From contig NZ_BMBP01000012.1 in NCBI RefSeq assembly GCF_014634745.1, positions 1 through 34,749 of the forward strand: a DNA stretch of 34,749 nucleotides, read 5' to 3'. Position 1 is the first letter of the stretch; every line of letters begins with the position of its first letter. The notes beneath the pieces were generated by a model that searched no databases, was not told where the DNA came from, and saw nothing but the letters and a program-made list of their open reading frames with translations. The DNA is from Leuconostoc pseudomesenteroides KCTC 3652. GTDB taxonomy: Bacteria > Bacillota > Bacilli > Lactobacillales > Lactobacillaceae. This document shows positions 16,079-24,166 of this stretch, one piece after another. The position numbers were made by a program, and so were the translations under genes.

Positions 16079-17341
16079 ATGAAAAAAGTAGCTTATATGG
16101 TTTCGGTGATGCTAGCTGGTATGCTTATTTGCTGGTCTATCGGGCAGATGAGTGGGACAAAAAAAGCCACATCTTCTACACCTGCGGTCGTGTTGGCAGC
16201 AGAATCACACAAAGCCACACCACTTGCCCAAGCTAAGTTAGACTATCAACAATATAACTATGCCAAAAGTCTCAAATCAATTACCAATGACGATTCAACC
16301 AAGGCTAAAGCGCTCAAAAAAGAAATTGAAGCCAGTAAGTCAGACCTTGTAACATGGAACGATCCGGACAAGTACAGTCATTTATTTTTCCACAGCTTAA
16401 TTGTTGATCCAACGCGCGCCTTTACGTCACAAAAGGGGCAAGGTTACAAGGATTACATGGTCACGATTGGCGAGTTCAATAAGATGTTGACGCAGCTCTA
16501 TGCCAAAGGCTACGTGCTGGTTAATTCTGAGCGATTGGTGAAGAAAAACGACAAAGGCGAGTTAGTATTTGATGGGGTTAGTTTGCCAAAGGGTAAGACG
16601 CCATTGGTTCTGTCACAAGATGATGTAAACTATTATGAATACATGATCAATTCTGGATTTGCCTCGAAGCTGGTGGCTACCAAGAACGGCATCAAGAATG
16701 AATATATAGACGCTAATGGTAAGACCTCGGTTGGTAATTATGATTTGGTGCCAATCGTTGATGAATTTATCAAAACCCACCCTGATTTCTCATACCGTGG
16801 TGATAAAGGAACATTGGCGGTGACAGGTTATAATGGTGTCCTTGGCTACCGAACATCCGTGTCACAATACGGCGACACGGCCAAGACTAAACGCGAAACG
16901 ACAAAGGCTCGCGAGGTCGTCGCCGCCTTGAAAGCAGACGGCTGGAATTTTGCTTCACATTCATGGGGACATTTAAATATGAAGACTTCTTCGGTGGCAG
17001 ATGTCAAGCTAGATACTGACCGTTGGGAAAAGGAAGTGCAACCCATTGTCGGCAAGACGAACATTTTGATTTTCCCATTTGGCGCAGACATTGGCGATTG
17101 GCAGGGGTATCAAGATAATAACGAGAAGTTTGCCTACCTGCGACAAAAAGGTTTTGAAATCTTTGAGAACGTTGATGCGTCGCACACGTCGTGGGGTGAG
17201 ATGACGACGAAGTATTATCGCCAAGCCCGTATCAATGTTGACGGCATTCGCATGACAGATGACTTGAATGGCACAAATTCAGTGCTCAACCCATTCTTTA
17301 ACACATCAGAAGTCATTGATAGCACCAATCGTAACAAATAA
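16079..17341 (+). CDS. Exported polysaccharide deacetylase (NodB-like)
   Basis: A 420-aa exported enzyme. Residues 5-22 form a signal or anchor segment, followed by a Thr/Ala-rich linker and an amphipathic helical region (45-90). The NodB-type domain (about 165-400) has an SQDDVNYY motif (Asp181/Asp182) in place of TFDD, and HSWGH, whose His294 and His298 are the expected metal ligands. Such enzymes remove N-acetyl groups from peptidoglycan or other surface polysaccharide, often giving lysozyme resistance; the actual substrate is unknown. A GGGG-containing ribosome binding site precedes the ATG. It is a single gene with its own terminator and the last member of the exported-protein block. Confidence 0.82.
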   Translation: MKKVAYMVSVMLAGMLICWSIGQMSGTKKATSSTPAVVLAAESHKATPLAQAKLDYQQYNYAKSLKSITNDDSTKAKALKKEIEASKSDLVTWNDPDKYSHLFFHSLIVDPTRAFTSQKGQGYKDYMVTIGEFNKMLTQLYAKGYVLVNSERLVKKNDKGELVFDGVSLPKGKTPLVLSQDDVNYYEYMINSGFASKLVATKNGIKNEYIDANGKTSVGNYDLVPIVDEFIKTHPDFSYRGDKGTLAVTGYNGVLGYRTSVSQYGDTAKTKRETTKAREVVAALKADGWNFASHSWGHLNMKTSSVADVKLDTDRWEKEVQPIVGKTNILIFPFGADIGDWQGYQDNNEKFAYLRQKGFEIFENVDASHTSWGEMTTKYYRQARINVDGIRMTDDLNGTNSVLNPFFNTSEVIDSTNRNK

Positions 17342-17366
17342 AGCACGCCGTTCTGGTGTGCTTTTT
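17341..17366 (+). terminator. Rho-independent terminator after the deacetylase gene
   Basis: A 9-bp stem AAGCACGCC/GGTGTGCTT with one G-T pair, loop GTTCT, T run. It begins at the last base of the stop codon. Confidence 0.85.
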
Positions 17367-17439
17367 CTATTGACTAAAACGATACACAAGTTTTATTAAA
17401 TTGATATGATAAAACATAATAGCAAAACCCAATTTTTGC

Positions 17440-17476
17440 TATAATGAGAATGATTATATTGACTAGAATTCATGAA
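17440..17476 (+). promoter_or_regulatory. Promoter region of the DUF2130 gene with Fur-like and TTCATGAA elements
   Basis: TATAAT at 17440-17445. The 15-mer at 17445-17459 (TGAGAATGATTATAT) matches the Fur-type 7-1-7 consensus TGATAATNATTATCA at 11 of 14 positions and touches the -10 box. TTCATGAA follows at 17469-17476. The -35 is weak. In such AT-rich DNA the Fur-like match may be chance. Confidence 0.3.
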
Positions 17477-17495
17477 TTAAAGAGGACATTCTCAC

Positions 17496-18884
17496 ATGGC
17501 AAAGGTAAAATTTCACATTGCGTCACAAACGGAATTGGTTTTGGATGAAGATGCCAAAGCAGGTGACATCGTTGATTTGAATGACGAACAAAACATTGAC
17601 ACGAGCGTCATCAATGGAACGATTGCCGAAATGTTAGATGACAAATTGGTGCAAGCCAAGACGGAATGGGAAGTCCAACAGCAAGCACAAGCAAAAGCTG
17701 AACTGGAGAACCAACTCCAACAACAAAAAGCGACGCTACAAGAAAATATCAATGATAAAGAAAACAAAATTGTCGCCCTTGAGACACAATTAAAAAGTAT
17801 CACTGAGCAAAATAACGTTGAACTCAAGGCACAGCTGACACAAAAAGATTTGGACTTGAAAGATACGTTGGCTGATAAACAGGCCAAAATCACAGTGCTT
17901 GAGTCGCAAATTGAAACGATTAAGCAACAACACCAAGCTGAATTGGAAACACAATTACTTAAAAAAGACGCAACGGCGCAAAGTGAACTGTCGCAGCGCG
18001 ACCAAAAAGTGTCCGAATTGACATCACAATTACAGCTCAAGGACAAAGAAAAAGAACTCCAAATTGCTAATGTGAAAGATCAATATGAAGCTCAGTTGAA
18101 GTCTGCTAACGAACAGGTTGAGTTTTATAAGGATTTCAAGGCACGCCAATCTACCAAGGAAATTGGTGAAAGCTTGGAACAATACGCGATGACTGAATTT
18201 AATAAAATACGACCTTACGCGTTCCCAAACGCCTATTTTGAAAAAGACAACGCATTATCTGAGACCAATTCAAAAGGTGATTTTATTTTCCGTGATTACC
18301 AAGATGGGACAGAATTTGTCAGCATTATGTTTGATATGAAAAATGAAGCCGACACAACAGCTTCCAAGCACAAAAATACTGATTTTTTCAAAGAATTAGA
18401 CAAAGATCGCCGCGAGAAAAACACAGAATACGCCGTGCTAGTATCAATGCTAGAAGCCGATAGTGACTTGTATAACACGGGTATTGTGCAGGTTAATGAC
18501 TACGACAAAATGTACGTGATTCGTCCGCAATTCTTTATCCAGTTTATTGGTGTGTTGCGCAACGCCGCGTTGAATTCGGTGGCATATAAGCAAGAACTCG
18601 AACAAGTTCGTGAACAAAATATTGATATCACTCATTTTGAAAGCGATTTAACGAATTTCAAGAATGCCTTTGGCAAAAATTACCAAAGCGCCTCAAAAAA
18701 CTTCAAAAGTGCCATTGACGAAATCGACAAAGCCATCGCCCGCATGGAAGCCGTCAAGCGCTCACTCACAACCTCCGAAAACCAACTGCGTTTGGCAAAT
18801 AACAAGTTGGAAGATGTCAGCGTCAAGAAGCTGACGAGAGGTAATCCAACGATGAAGGCGAAGTTTGATGGGTTGGGGGAGTGA
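17496..18884 (+). CDS. DUF2130 coiled-coil protein, putative PD-(D/E)XK nuclease
   Basis: A 462-aa cytoplasmic protein. After a short N-terminal beta region (1-45), a long Gln/Glu/Lys-rich coiled coil runs from about 55 to 215. The DUF2130 domain follows (about 218-360): KEIGESLEQY, then GDFIF (Asp262) and FDMKNE (Asp280, Lys282). The spacing of Asp...Asp-x-Lys fits a PD-(D/E)XK nuclease core, so DNA cleavage is a reasonable but unproven guess. A further helical tail reaches the end (NFKSAIDEIDKAIARMEAVKRS). The layout recalls RmuC-like proteins. AGAGGA precedes the ATG. It stands alone, convergent with the EIIB gene with only 38 bp between them and no obvious terminator. Confidence 0.8.
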   Translation: MAKVKFHIASQTELVLDEDAKAGDIVDLNDEQNIDTSVINGTIAEMLDDKLVQAKTEWEVQQQAQAKAELENQLQQQKATLQENINDKENKIVALETQLKSITEQNNVELKAQLTQKDLDLKDTLADKQAKITVLESQIETIKQQHQAELETQLLKKDATAQSELSQRDQKVSELTSQLQLKDKEKELQIANVKDQYEAQLKSANEQVEFYKDFKARQSTKEIGESLEQYAMTEFNKIRPYAFPNAYFEKDNALSETNSKGDFIFRDYQDGTEFVSIMFDMKNEADTTASKHKNTDFFKELDKDRREKNTEYAVLVSMLEADSDLYNTGIVQVNDYDKMYVIRPQFFIQFIGVLRNAALNSVAYKQELEQVREQNIDITHFESDLTNFKNAFGKNYQSASKNFKSAIDEIDKAIARMEAVKRSLTTSENQLRLANNKLEDVSVKKLTRGNPTMKAKFDGLGE

Positions 18885-18922
18885 AAGGGAAACTATTTTA
18901 GACGTGCCGCTTCCAGAGGTTG

Positions 18923-19228
18923 TTAGCCAATTTTCTCAATTGCTGCACTTATAATTTTTTCAGCATTCATCGTGCCATAAGCCATCATTTCAATGTTAAC
19001 AACCGGAATGTCGGCGCCATATTTATCATTATATTTATCAAACAAGTAGCTTACTTGAGGTGCAATCATGATAATGGCGGGCTTGACGTGAGCAATATGT
19101 TCTTCAGCAGCGGCATCGATGCCTTCAACATGATAACCTAAATCATGGGCTGCGCTATATTGATCCATTTTATTCGACAACATTGAAATTGACATGCCTG
19201 CGGCATCAACTAATAGAATTTCTGACAT
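18923..19228 (-). CDS. PTS lactose/cellobiose-type EIIB domain protein lacking the phospho-cysteine
   Basis: A 101-aa single-domain protein with the EIIB-Lac/Cel fold. It begins MSEILLVDAAGMSISML, aligned with the usual LLVCAAGMSTSML. The cysteine that carries phosphate is Asp8 here (codon GAT), and the protein has no Cys at all. Other family blocks are intact: IMIAPQVSYLFD (usual GPQVRYL) and IPVVNIEMMAYGTMNAEKI. It cannot accept phosphate from EIIA in the normal way and may be a regulatory or decoy domain, or a phosphorylation-dead mimic. No EIIA or EIIC gene is nearby. AGGTT is its ribosome binding site. A perfect dyad (19262-19288) covers its likely promoter. Confidence 0.85.
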   Translation of the reverse strand: MSEILLVDAAGMSISMLSNKMDQYSAAHDLGYHVEGIDAAAEEHIAHVKPAIIMIAPQVSYLFDKYNDKYGADIPVVNIEMMAYGTMNAEKIISAAIEKIG

Positions 19229-19261
19229 TTTTTTAACCTACTTTCTTGATTTGTCTTTAGT

Positions 19262-19288
19262 ATAACACTTACTAAAAGTAAGTGTTAT
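19262..19288. promoter_or_regulatory. Perfect dyad over the EIIB promoter (operator or hairpin)
   Basis: ATAACACTTACT-AAA-AGTAAGTGTTAT, 12-bp arms. On the minus strand the TATACT just downstream could be the -10 of the EIIB gene, so the dyad lies over the promoter. On the plus strand a T run follows it, so it could also stop antisense read-through from the DUF2130 gene. Confidence 0.5.
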
Positions 19289-19370
19289 TTTTTGTTTCAT
19301 ACGCATAAGCGTTATCTAAATTCAAATCGTACAATAGAGTAGGCGTTAGTTCAGGCAGAGGGCAACGACT

Positions 19371-19418
19371 TGCGCAATCTGTTAAAATAGAGTCAATCAA
19401 CCTTAGAAAGATTGCGCA
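19371..19418 (+). promoter_or_regulatory. Inverted repeat around the topB promoter
   Basis: TGCGCAATCT (19371-19380) and AGATTGCGCA (19409-19418) are a perfect 10-bp inverted repeat with a 28-bp spacer. The spacer contains a TTAAAAT -10-like element, and the right arm ends 9 bp before the ATG. It could be an operator pair or a leader hairpin. Confidence 0.4.
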
Positions 19419-19427
19419 CACAATATT

Positions 19428-21521
19428 ATGCCTAATTATCTCATCCTAACTGAAAAACCATCCGCAGCCGCAAATTTTGGCAAAGCACTGGGCGGCAAAT
19501 CAGGATCGTTTGACAACTTTACTTATACCATTACTAATTTGCGTGGTCATGTGATGACACTCAAAGATCCAGAACAAATGGTGGCAGAAGACCTCAAAAA
19601 ACAATACAAATCATGGCTCATTAAACATTTACCTTGGCGATTAGGAGATTTTTCGTGGGCACGTACGTACATCAAACAGCGCAATTTGCGAACCGGCAAA
19701 ATAGAATCGACGAAAAAGCTCATTGACGACCTAAAAAAAGAATCTAAAGCGGGCTTTGACGCGATTATAATTGCCACTGATACTGATCCGTCAGGAGAGG
19801 GCGAATTACTTGCGTGGGAGGCTTTAGACGCAATCAGTTGGCGTGGGCAAGTGCTTCGAGCTAATTTTATGGATGAGTCAACGACCGGCATTCAAAAAGC
19901 GATGCGTCAGTTACGTGATGTGTCTGACAAAATGGCTGATGGTGAATACATCAAAGGTGAAAGTCGCAATCGCTGGGACTTTGCGTCCATGCAACTTACC
20001 CGTATTGCTACCACTTCTGCCAAAAAGGCTGGTTTTCAAGTTGTTGCCCGTGAAGGACGCCTGAAATCAGTCATTGTTTGGCGTATTTATCAGCAACTTG
20101 AAGCCATTAAAAACAATGTTAAAACGCCATTCTTTGAGGTGAAGTTCAAAGATCCGGCAGGACATATTTTTGGACGTGTGACACCACAAGGCGATGTGGT
20201 GCCATGGCGCTTTTCGACGAAAGTACAAGCAGAGCAAGATATTGCGCAATATCATAACAGCGCCGTTGTTAATGAAAAACACCAAACCCGTACGCAAGCG
20301 CCAGGGAAGTTACTTGATTTAGCTGGCTTGGCGTCAATTTTAGCCCCGCGTGGTTTCTCTTCTAAAGAAGTTTTGAGTACTTATCAAAAAATGTATGAGG
20401 CGCAAGTCGTCTCATACCCAAGAACCGAAGATAAAACAGTGACGCCAGATCAATTTAATGATTTGTTGCCTTTAGTAGACCGTATTGCGGCAGTTGTTGG
20501 TGTTGACCTCTCACTGTTAACACATCGGACACCACGCCCAACTCATGTCAAAGCACAAGGAGCGCACGGTGCCAATCGGCCAGGTGAAAATGTCCCCAAC
20601 ACAACCGAGTCATTATCAAAGTACGGTGCTAGCGGACCAGCCATATATGACGTATTGGCCAAAAACTACTTGGCAATGTTAGCAGAAGATTATGTCTATG
20701 ATCATGTTACGGCTAATTTACAAGATTATCCTGACTTTAAAACGGCATTTAATGTGCCAATTAGGCTTAACTTTAAACTAGTCTATGATGCTCAAAAAGC
20801 CATTAAAGTTGATGATGGGGAAGAGGATGAGAACAACGCCACTAAAGGGAAATTAGGACCTGACGCGACGCCTTATTTGCACGAAGGCGCTAATCCAAAA
20901 CCACAAGTACCAACAACGAAGTGGATTATGGCATTCTTAGAAAAGCATAACGTCGGTACTGGTGCGACACGTGTCGCGACACTATCTGAAATGGCGCGTG
21001 GCACTAAAGCCATGCTATCTGAAAAAAGAGGGAAGTTAGACTTAACAGAGACAGGTAACGTCTCCGCTATTATGGTTAAAGATACTTGGATTGCTTCACC
21101 CAAAATTACTAAGCGATTATTTGAAATGATGGATCAAGTGGGTCAATTTGAGATGACGATGACGCAAGTGCTTGATTCAGCGACTAAAGTGGTTGAACAT
21201 GATCTGCCAATTATGGTCAACAATGCGCAGTCTTTAGAAGATTTGTTAGGAAAACCCAAACCAAAGGTTCGAAAGCCAAGAAAAGTGTCAGAAAAAATGA
21301 CTGGCACTTGGCAGGGACAAGAAATTACATTTGCTCGAGAATGGAGTGGCCATGTATTTACTGATGATGAACTGCAAAAGTTGTTATCTGGGGCAGAAGT
21401 GAGTTTTCCTGCTAAATCTAAACGTGGTAAGCCGTACACAGCAGTTGGCAAATTAGCCAAGCAAACATTTAAAGGTAATACATTTTATGGTTTTAAGCTT
21501 AATCCAAAACCAAAAAAATAA
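19428..21521 (+). CDS. topB: DNA topoisomerase III (type IA)
   Basis: A 697-aa type IA topoisomerase that relaxes and decatenates DNA through a 5' phosphotyrosine. The Toprim domain has Glu9 (LTEKPSAA) and DTDPSGEGE (Asp118, Asp120). The active tyrosine is Tyr330 in VVSYPRTED. Further TopB-like blocks are LLDLAGLASILAPRGFSSKEVL and PTHVKAQGAHGANRP. The C-terminus has no zinc fingers. It carries instead a small domain (about 630-697: TGTWQGQEITFAREWSGHVFT, then a short repeat ending NTFYGFKL) found in Firmicutes TopB forms. There is no strong ribosome binding site: only AGAAAGA near 19405, which overlaps the right arm of an inverted repeat. It may share transcription with the downstream flavoprotein and alr. 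Confidence 0.92.
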   Translation: MPNYLILTEKPSAAANFGKALGGKSGSFDNFTYTITNLRGHVMTLKDPEQMVAEDLKKQYKSWLIKHLPWRLGDFSWARTYIKQRNLRTGKIESTKKLIDDLKKESKAGFDAIIIATDTDPSGEGELLAWEALDAISWRGQVLRANFMDESTTGIQKAMRQLRDVSDKMADGEYIKGESRNRWDFASMQLTRIATTSAKKAGFQVVAREGRLKSVIVWRIYQQLEAIKNNVKTPFFEVKFKDPAGHIFGRVTPQGDVVPWRFSTKVQAEQDIAQYHNSAVVNEKHQTRTQAPGKLLDLAGLASILAPRGFSSKEVLSTYQKMYEAQVVSYPRTEDKTVTPDQFNDLLPLVDRIAAVVGVDLSLLTHRTPRPTHVKAQGAHGANRPGENVPNTTESLSKYGASGPAIYDVLAKNYLAMLAEDYVYDHVTANLQDYPDFKTAFNVPIRLNFKLVYDAQKAIKVDDGEEDENNATKGKLGPDATPYLHEGANPKPQVPTTKWIMAFLEKHNVGTGATRVATLSEMARGTKAMLSEKRGKLDLTETGNVSAIMVKDTWIASPKITKRLFEMMDQVGQFEMTMTQVLDSATKVVEHDLPIMVNNAQSLEDLLGKPKPKVRKPRKVSEKMTGTWQGQEITFAREWSGHVFTDDELQKLLSGAEVSFPAKSKRGKPYTAVGKLAKQTFKGNTFYGFKLNPKPKK

Positions 21522-21563
21522 CGACTGTATTGTATAATAATAAAAAAATTAAGTGAGGCAAAA

Positions 21564-22901
21564 ATGGCACAATATCAATATGACGTCGGCGTGATTGGCG
21601 CCGGACCAGCTGGTCTAGCAGCAGCATTTGCCGCTAAAGCACTAGGAAAATCAGTCGTTATTATCGAGCAATATTTATGGGGTGGTACGTGTCCAAACTA
21701 TGGCTGTGATCCTAAAAAAATATTACTTTCTGCCGTTGAAGGTATTAGGCGTCAATCCGCCATGCAAGGACGTGGCTTACAAGGATACTCAAAAATTAAT
21801 TGGTCAGACTTGATGACCTACAAGCAAGGATATGTTGATGCTGTCGAACCACGCAAAGTTCGTGGATTGGCTGAAGCAGGGATAACGCGGTTATATGGTC
21901 ATAGTGAATTTATAAACACTGACACAGTATCCATAACAGATAACGATGACACGATTAAAGCTACTGATTGGGTTATTGCGGTTGGTCAGCGCCCTAAAAA
22001 ACTTGATTTTCCAGGTTCTGAATTGACACAAGACAGTGAAGACTTTTTGAATTTGCCTGATTTACCAGATGATGTGACCTTTATTGGGGCGGGGTATGTT
22101 GGTGTCGAATTTGCCACAATCACAAATGCCGCAGGTGCACATACCCGCGTTGTCACGCATGGCCATAGTGCGTTGCGTGACTTCGATCAAACACTGGTAC
22201 AACAATGGATTACTGAAACGCAAGAAGCTGGTTTTGATTGGTATTTTGATGCGACAGTAGTTAAAATTGAAAAAACTGACACAAAAAAGTTATTAGTGTC
22301 GCTTGATGATGGGACACAATTCCAAACAGACCGTGTTTTTGTAACAGCTGGACGTGTCGGAAATGCTGATAAGTTAGGACTTGAAACGGCCGGCATTACC
22401 TATAATGAAGCTGATATTCCAGTTGATGACTATTTACGGACAAGCAATCCGCATGTATACGCAGTTGGCGATGTGGGTGGTAGTCCGGCGCCCAAGTTAG
22501 TGCCTACAGGTAATTATGAAGGACGCTATGTTGCACAACTTATAGCTCAAAAAATAGCTGACCCAATTGCATTTCCGACTATGCCTGCAGTAGTGTTTGG
22601 ATCACCACGTATTGCGCAAACAGGTATATCAGTTAAGGAAGCAGAGGAACTAGATTATCGTGTCACTGATGTTGATATGAGCCAAGTCATTACTTTCTAT
22701 CGCTATCATGACAACGCCAGAATTCGTACGGTACTGGATCAAAATGGGCGGGTTGTTGGCGCCAGTGTCATTGCCATGGAAGCAGAAGAATTAATCAACT
22801 ATTTTGTGACCGCTATCAACGGCAAAAGAACCTTAGCAGATACACAAGCAAATATTTATGCTTATCCATCACTAGGTTCCGAGTTTGGCGCGTTTTATTA
22901 A
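21564..22901 (+). CDS. Glutathione-reductase-like FAD/NAD(P) disulfide oxidoreductase
   Basis: A 445-aa flavoprotein of the pyridine nucleotide-disulfide oxidoreductase class I family. FAD site GVIGAGPAGLAA (9-20); redox pair Cys43/Cys48 in GGTCPNYGCDPKK; second Rossmann motif FIGAGYVGVEFA (near 174); FAD motif VYAVGDVGG (near 297). The dimerisation domain ends in AYPSLGSEF, where true glutathione reductases have HPTxxEE: the His and Glu acid-base dyad is replaced by Tyr434 and Ser439. The disulfide chemistry can still start, but the substrate may not be glutathione, so no gene symbol is given. GTGAGG precedes the ATG, and a TATAAT-like element lies in the 42-bp gap after topB. alr follows 15 bp downstream. 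Confidence 0.85.
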   Translation: MAQYQYDVGVIGAGPAGLAAAFAAKALGKSVVIIEQYLWGGTCPNYGCDPKKILLSAVEGIRRQSAMQGRGLQGYSKINWSDLMTYKQGYVDAVEPRKVRGLAEAGITRLYGHSEFINTDTVSITDNDDTIKATDWVIAVGQRPKKLDFPGSELTQDSEDFLNLPDLPDDVTFIGAGYVGVEFATITNAAGAHTRVVTHGHSALRDFDQTLVQQWITETQEAGFDWYFDATVVKIEKTDTKKLLVSLDDGTQFQTDRVFVTAGRVGNADKLGLETAGITYNEADIPVDDYLRTSNPHVYAVGDVGGSPAPKLVPTGNYEGRYVAQLIAQKIADPIAFPTMPAVVFGSPRIAQTGISVKEAEELDYRVTDVDMSQVITFYRYHDNARIRTVLDQNGRVVGASVIAMEAEELINYFVTAINGKRTLADTQANIYAYPSLGSEFGAFY

Positions 22902-22916
22902 CGAAAGTGTGACAAT

Positions 22917-24038
22917 ATGAATTACGTAGCATTGCATCGTCATGCACAAGTGAGCTTATCTCGCTCAGCTGTTGCGCATAATTTAGAGGTAATCAAAGAT
23001 CATGCTCATGCACAACAAGTAATGGCTGTCTTAAAAGCCAATGCATTCTCACACGGTTTACCAGAAATGGCGATGTTGAGTAGCCAATCTGGTGCAAATC
23101 GTTTTGGTGTGGCGATGCTGGATGAAGCACTAACATTACGTGATTTAGGCTATCAACAGCCCATTGATGTATTAGGTCTGACGGATCCGCAGTTCGTCCG
23201 ACTAGCCGCACAAAGAGATATTACGTTGGCATTTAGTTCACTAGCGACTATTCAACAAGCAGCCAAAGTTTTAGCTGATACATCATTACACCTGAAAGTA
23301 TCGTTGCCAGTTGACACAGGACTTAATCGTATTGGTTTCAAAGAACGTGACCAATTGGTGCTAGCAATCCAAGAAGTAGTTGATTCGAAACAGTTAGAAT
23401 TTCAAAGCCTCTGGACACATTTTGCTACGGCAGATACACCTAATGAGACATATGTTGATTTTCAAATATCAGAATGGCAACGTTTAACGCAGAATTTACC
23501 TTCACAACCAAAGGAACAACACTTCGCTAATACTGGTATAGCCACTTGGTACGCTGATAAAGTCGATACCGATATTATTCGTTTAGGTGTGGGTTTATTT
23601 GGCATTGATTCTTCTGAACCAACCATGCCGATGCCGTTTGAACTGGAACCGGTACTCGAACTAACGGCTGAAGTTATTTTTAGCAAACCGATTAAAGCTG
23701 GGGAAGCGGTGGGGTATGGTGCAGATTATCGCGTGTCACGCGACGGGTGGTTATTAACGATTCCGATTGGGCACTCAGACGGTTATCCATTTAATGCTGA
23801 TGGTATGCGCGTTTTAATAGCTGATGGACAAGTCGGACATATTGCTGGTGGTGTGGCGATGGACCAGACGATGATTTTTGTCGATAAGCCAGTGAACGTT
23901 GGTGTTCAAGTGACATTAATTGGCAAGGTTGGTGTTCAATCAGTGAGTTTGTCTGATTTGGCTCAGTATTCAGATGCTAGTATTGTTGCGCTGATGAATA
24001 ATTTTGCGCCACGTTTGCAACGCATCATCGTGCCATAA
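22917..24038 (+). CDS. alr: Alanine racemase
   Basis: A 373-aa PLP enzyme that interconverts L- and D-alanine for peptidoglycan (and teichoic acid) synthesis. PLP-binding Lys40 lies in VLKANAFSHG (usual VVKANAYGHG). The second catalytic residue is Tyr267 in AVGYGADYRV, followed by the family block TIPIGHSDGYP and VAMDQTM. The length is normal for Alr. It starts 15 bp after the flavoprotein gene, behind a modest AAAGTGTG site, so both are probably one transcript. The family blocks are complete and it looks functional. Whether it is the only racemase in the genome cannot be seen. Confidence 0.94.
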   Translation: MNYVALHRHAQVSLSRSAVAHNLEVIKDHAHAQQVMAVLKANAFSHGLPEMAMLSSQSGANRFGVAMLDEALTLRDLGYQQPIDVLGLTDPQFVRLAAQRDITLAFSSLATIQQAAKVLADTSLHLKVSLPVDTGLNRIGFKERDQLVLAIQEVVDSKQLEFQSLWTHFATADTPNETYVDFQISEWQRLTQNLPSQPKEQHFANTGIATWYADKVDTDIIRLGVGLFGIDSSEPTMPMPFELEPVLELTAEVIFSKPIKAGEAVGYGADYRVSRDGWLLTIPIGHSDGYPFNADGMRVLIADGQVGHIAGGVAMDQTMIFVDKPVNVGVQVTLIGKVGVQSVSLSDLAQYSDASIVALMNNFAPRLQRIIVP

Positions 24039-24085
24039 TCATGGTAAGCAGTAGACAATAGTCATGGGTAAAAAATACGGCACCA

Positions 24086-24146
24086 GCTATCAAGATAAAC
24101 AATAATATCAACTAATTGGGAATGTGACGTTTTTCAGGCTGATAGC
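24086..24146 (-). terminator. Weak hairpin between convergent alr and ECF genes
   Basis: GCTATCA (24086-24092) and TGATAGC (24140-24146) form a 7-bp stem with a long 47-nt loop. A T run (complement of 24064-24069) lies 16 bp beyond it on the minus strand. This is a poor terminator, and nothing better is seen in 24039-24166. Confidence 0.25.
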
Positions 24147-24166
24147 AAAAATCATTGACCGTGGTA

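Noticed and set aside
17513-18046. A 177-codon Ser/Cys-rich ORF antisense to the DUF2130 coiled coil
   Set aside because: Its composition is the mirror of Gln/Lys/Glu-rich codons of the real gene and it has no start signal.
19291-19320. A cre-like sequence before the EIIB gene (ATAACGCTTATGCG on the minus strand)
   Set aside because: About four mismatches to the CcpA consensus at the outer positions, so not supportable.
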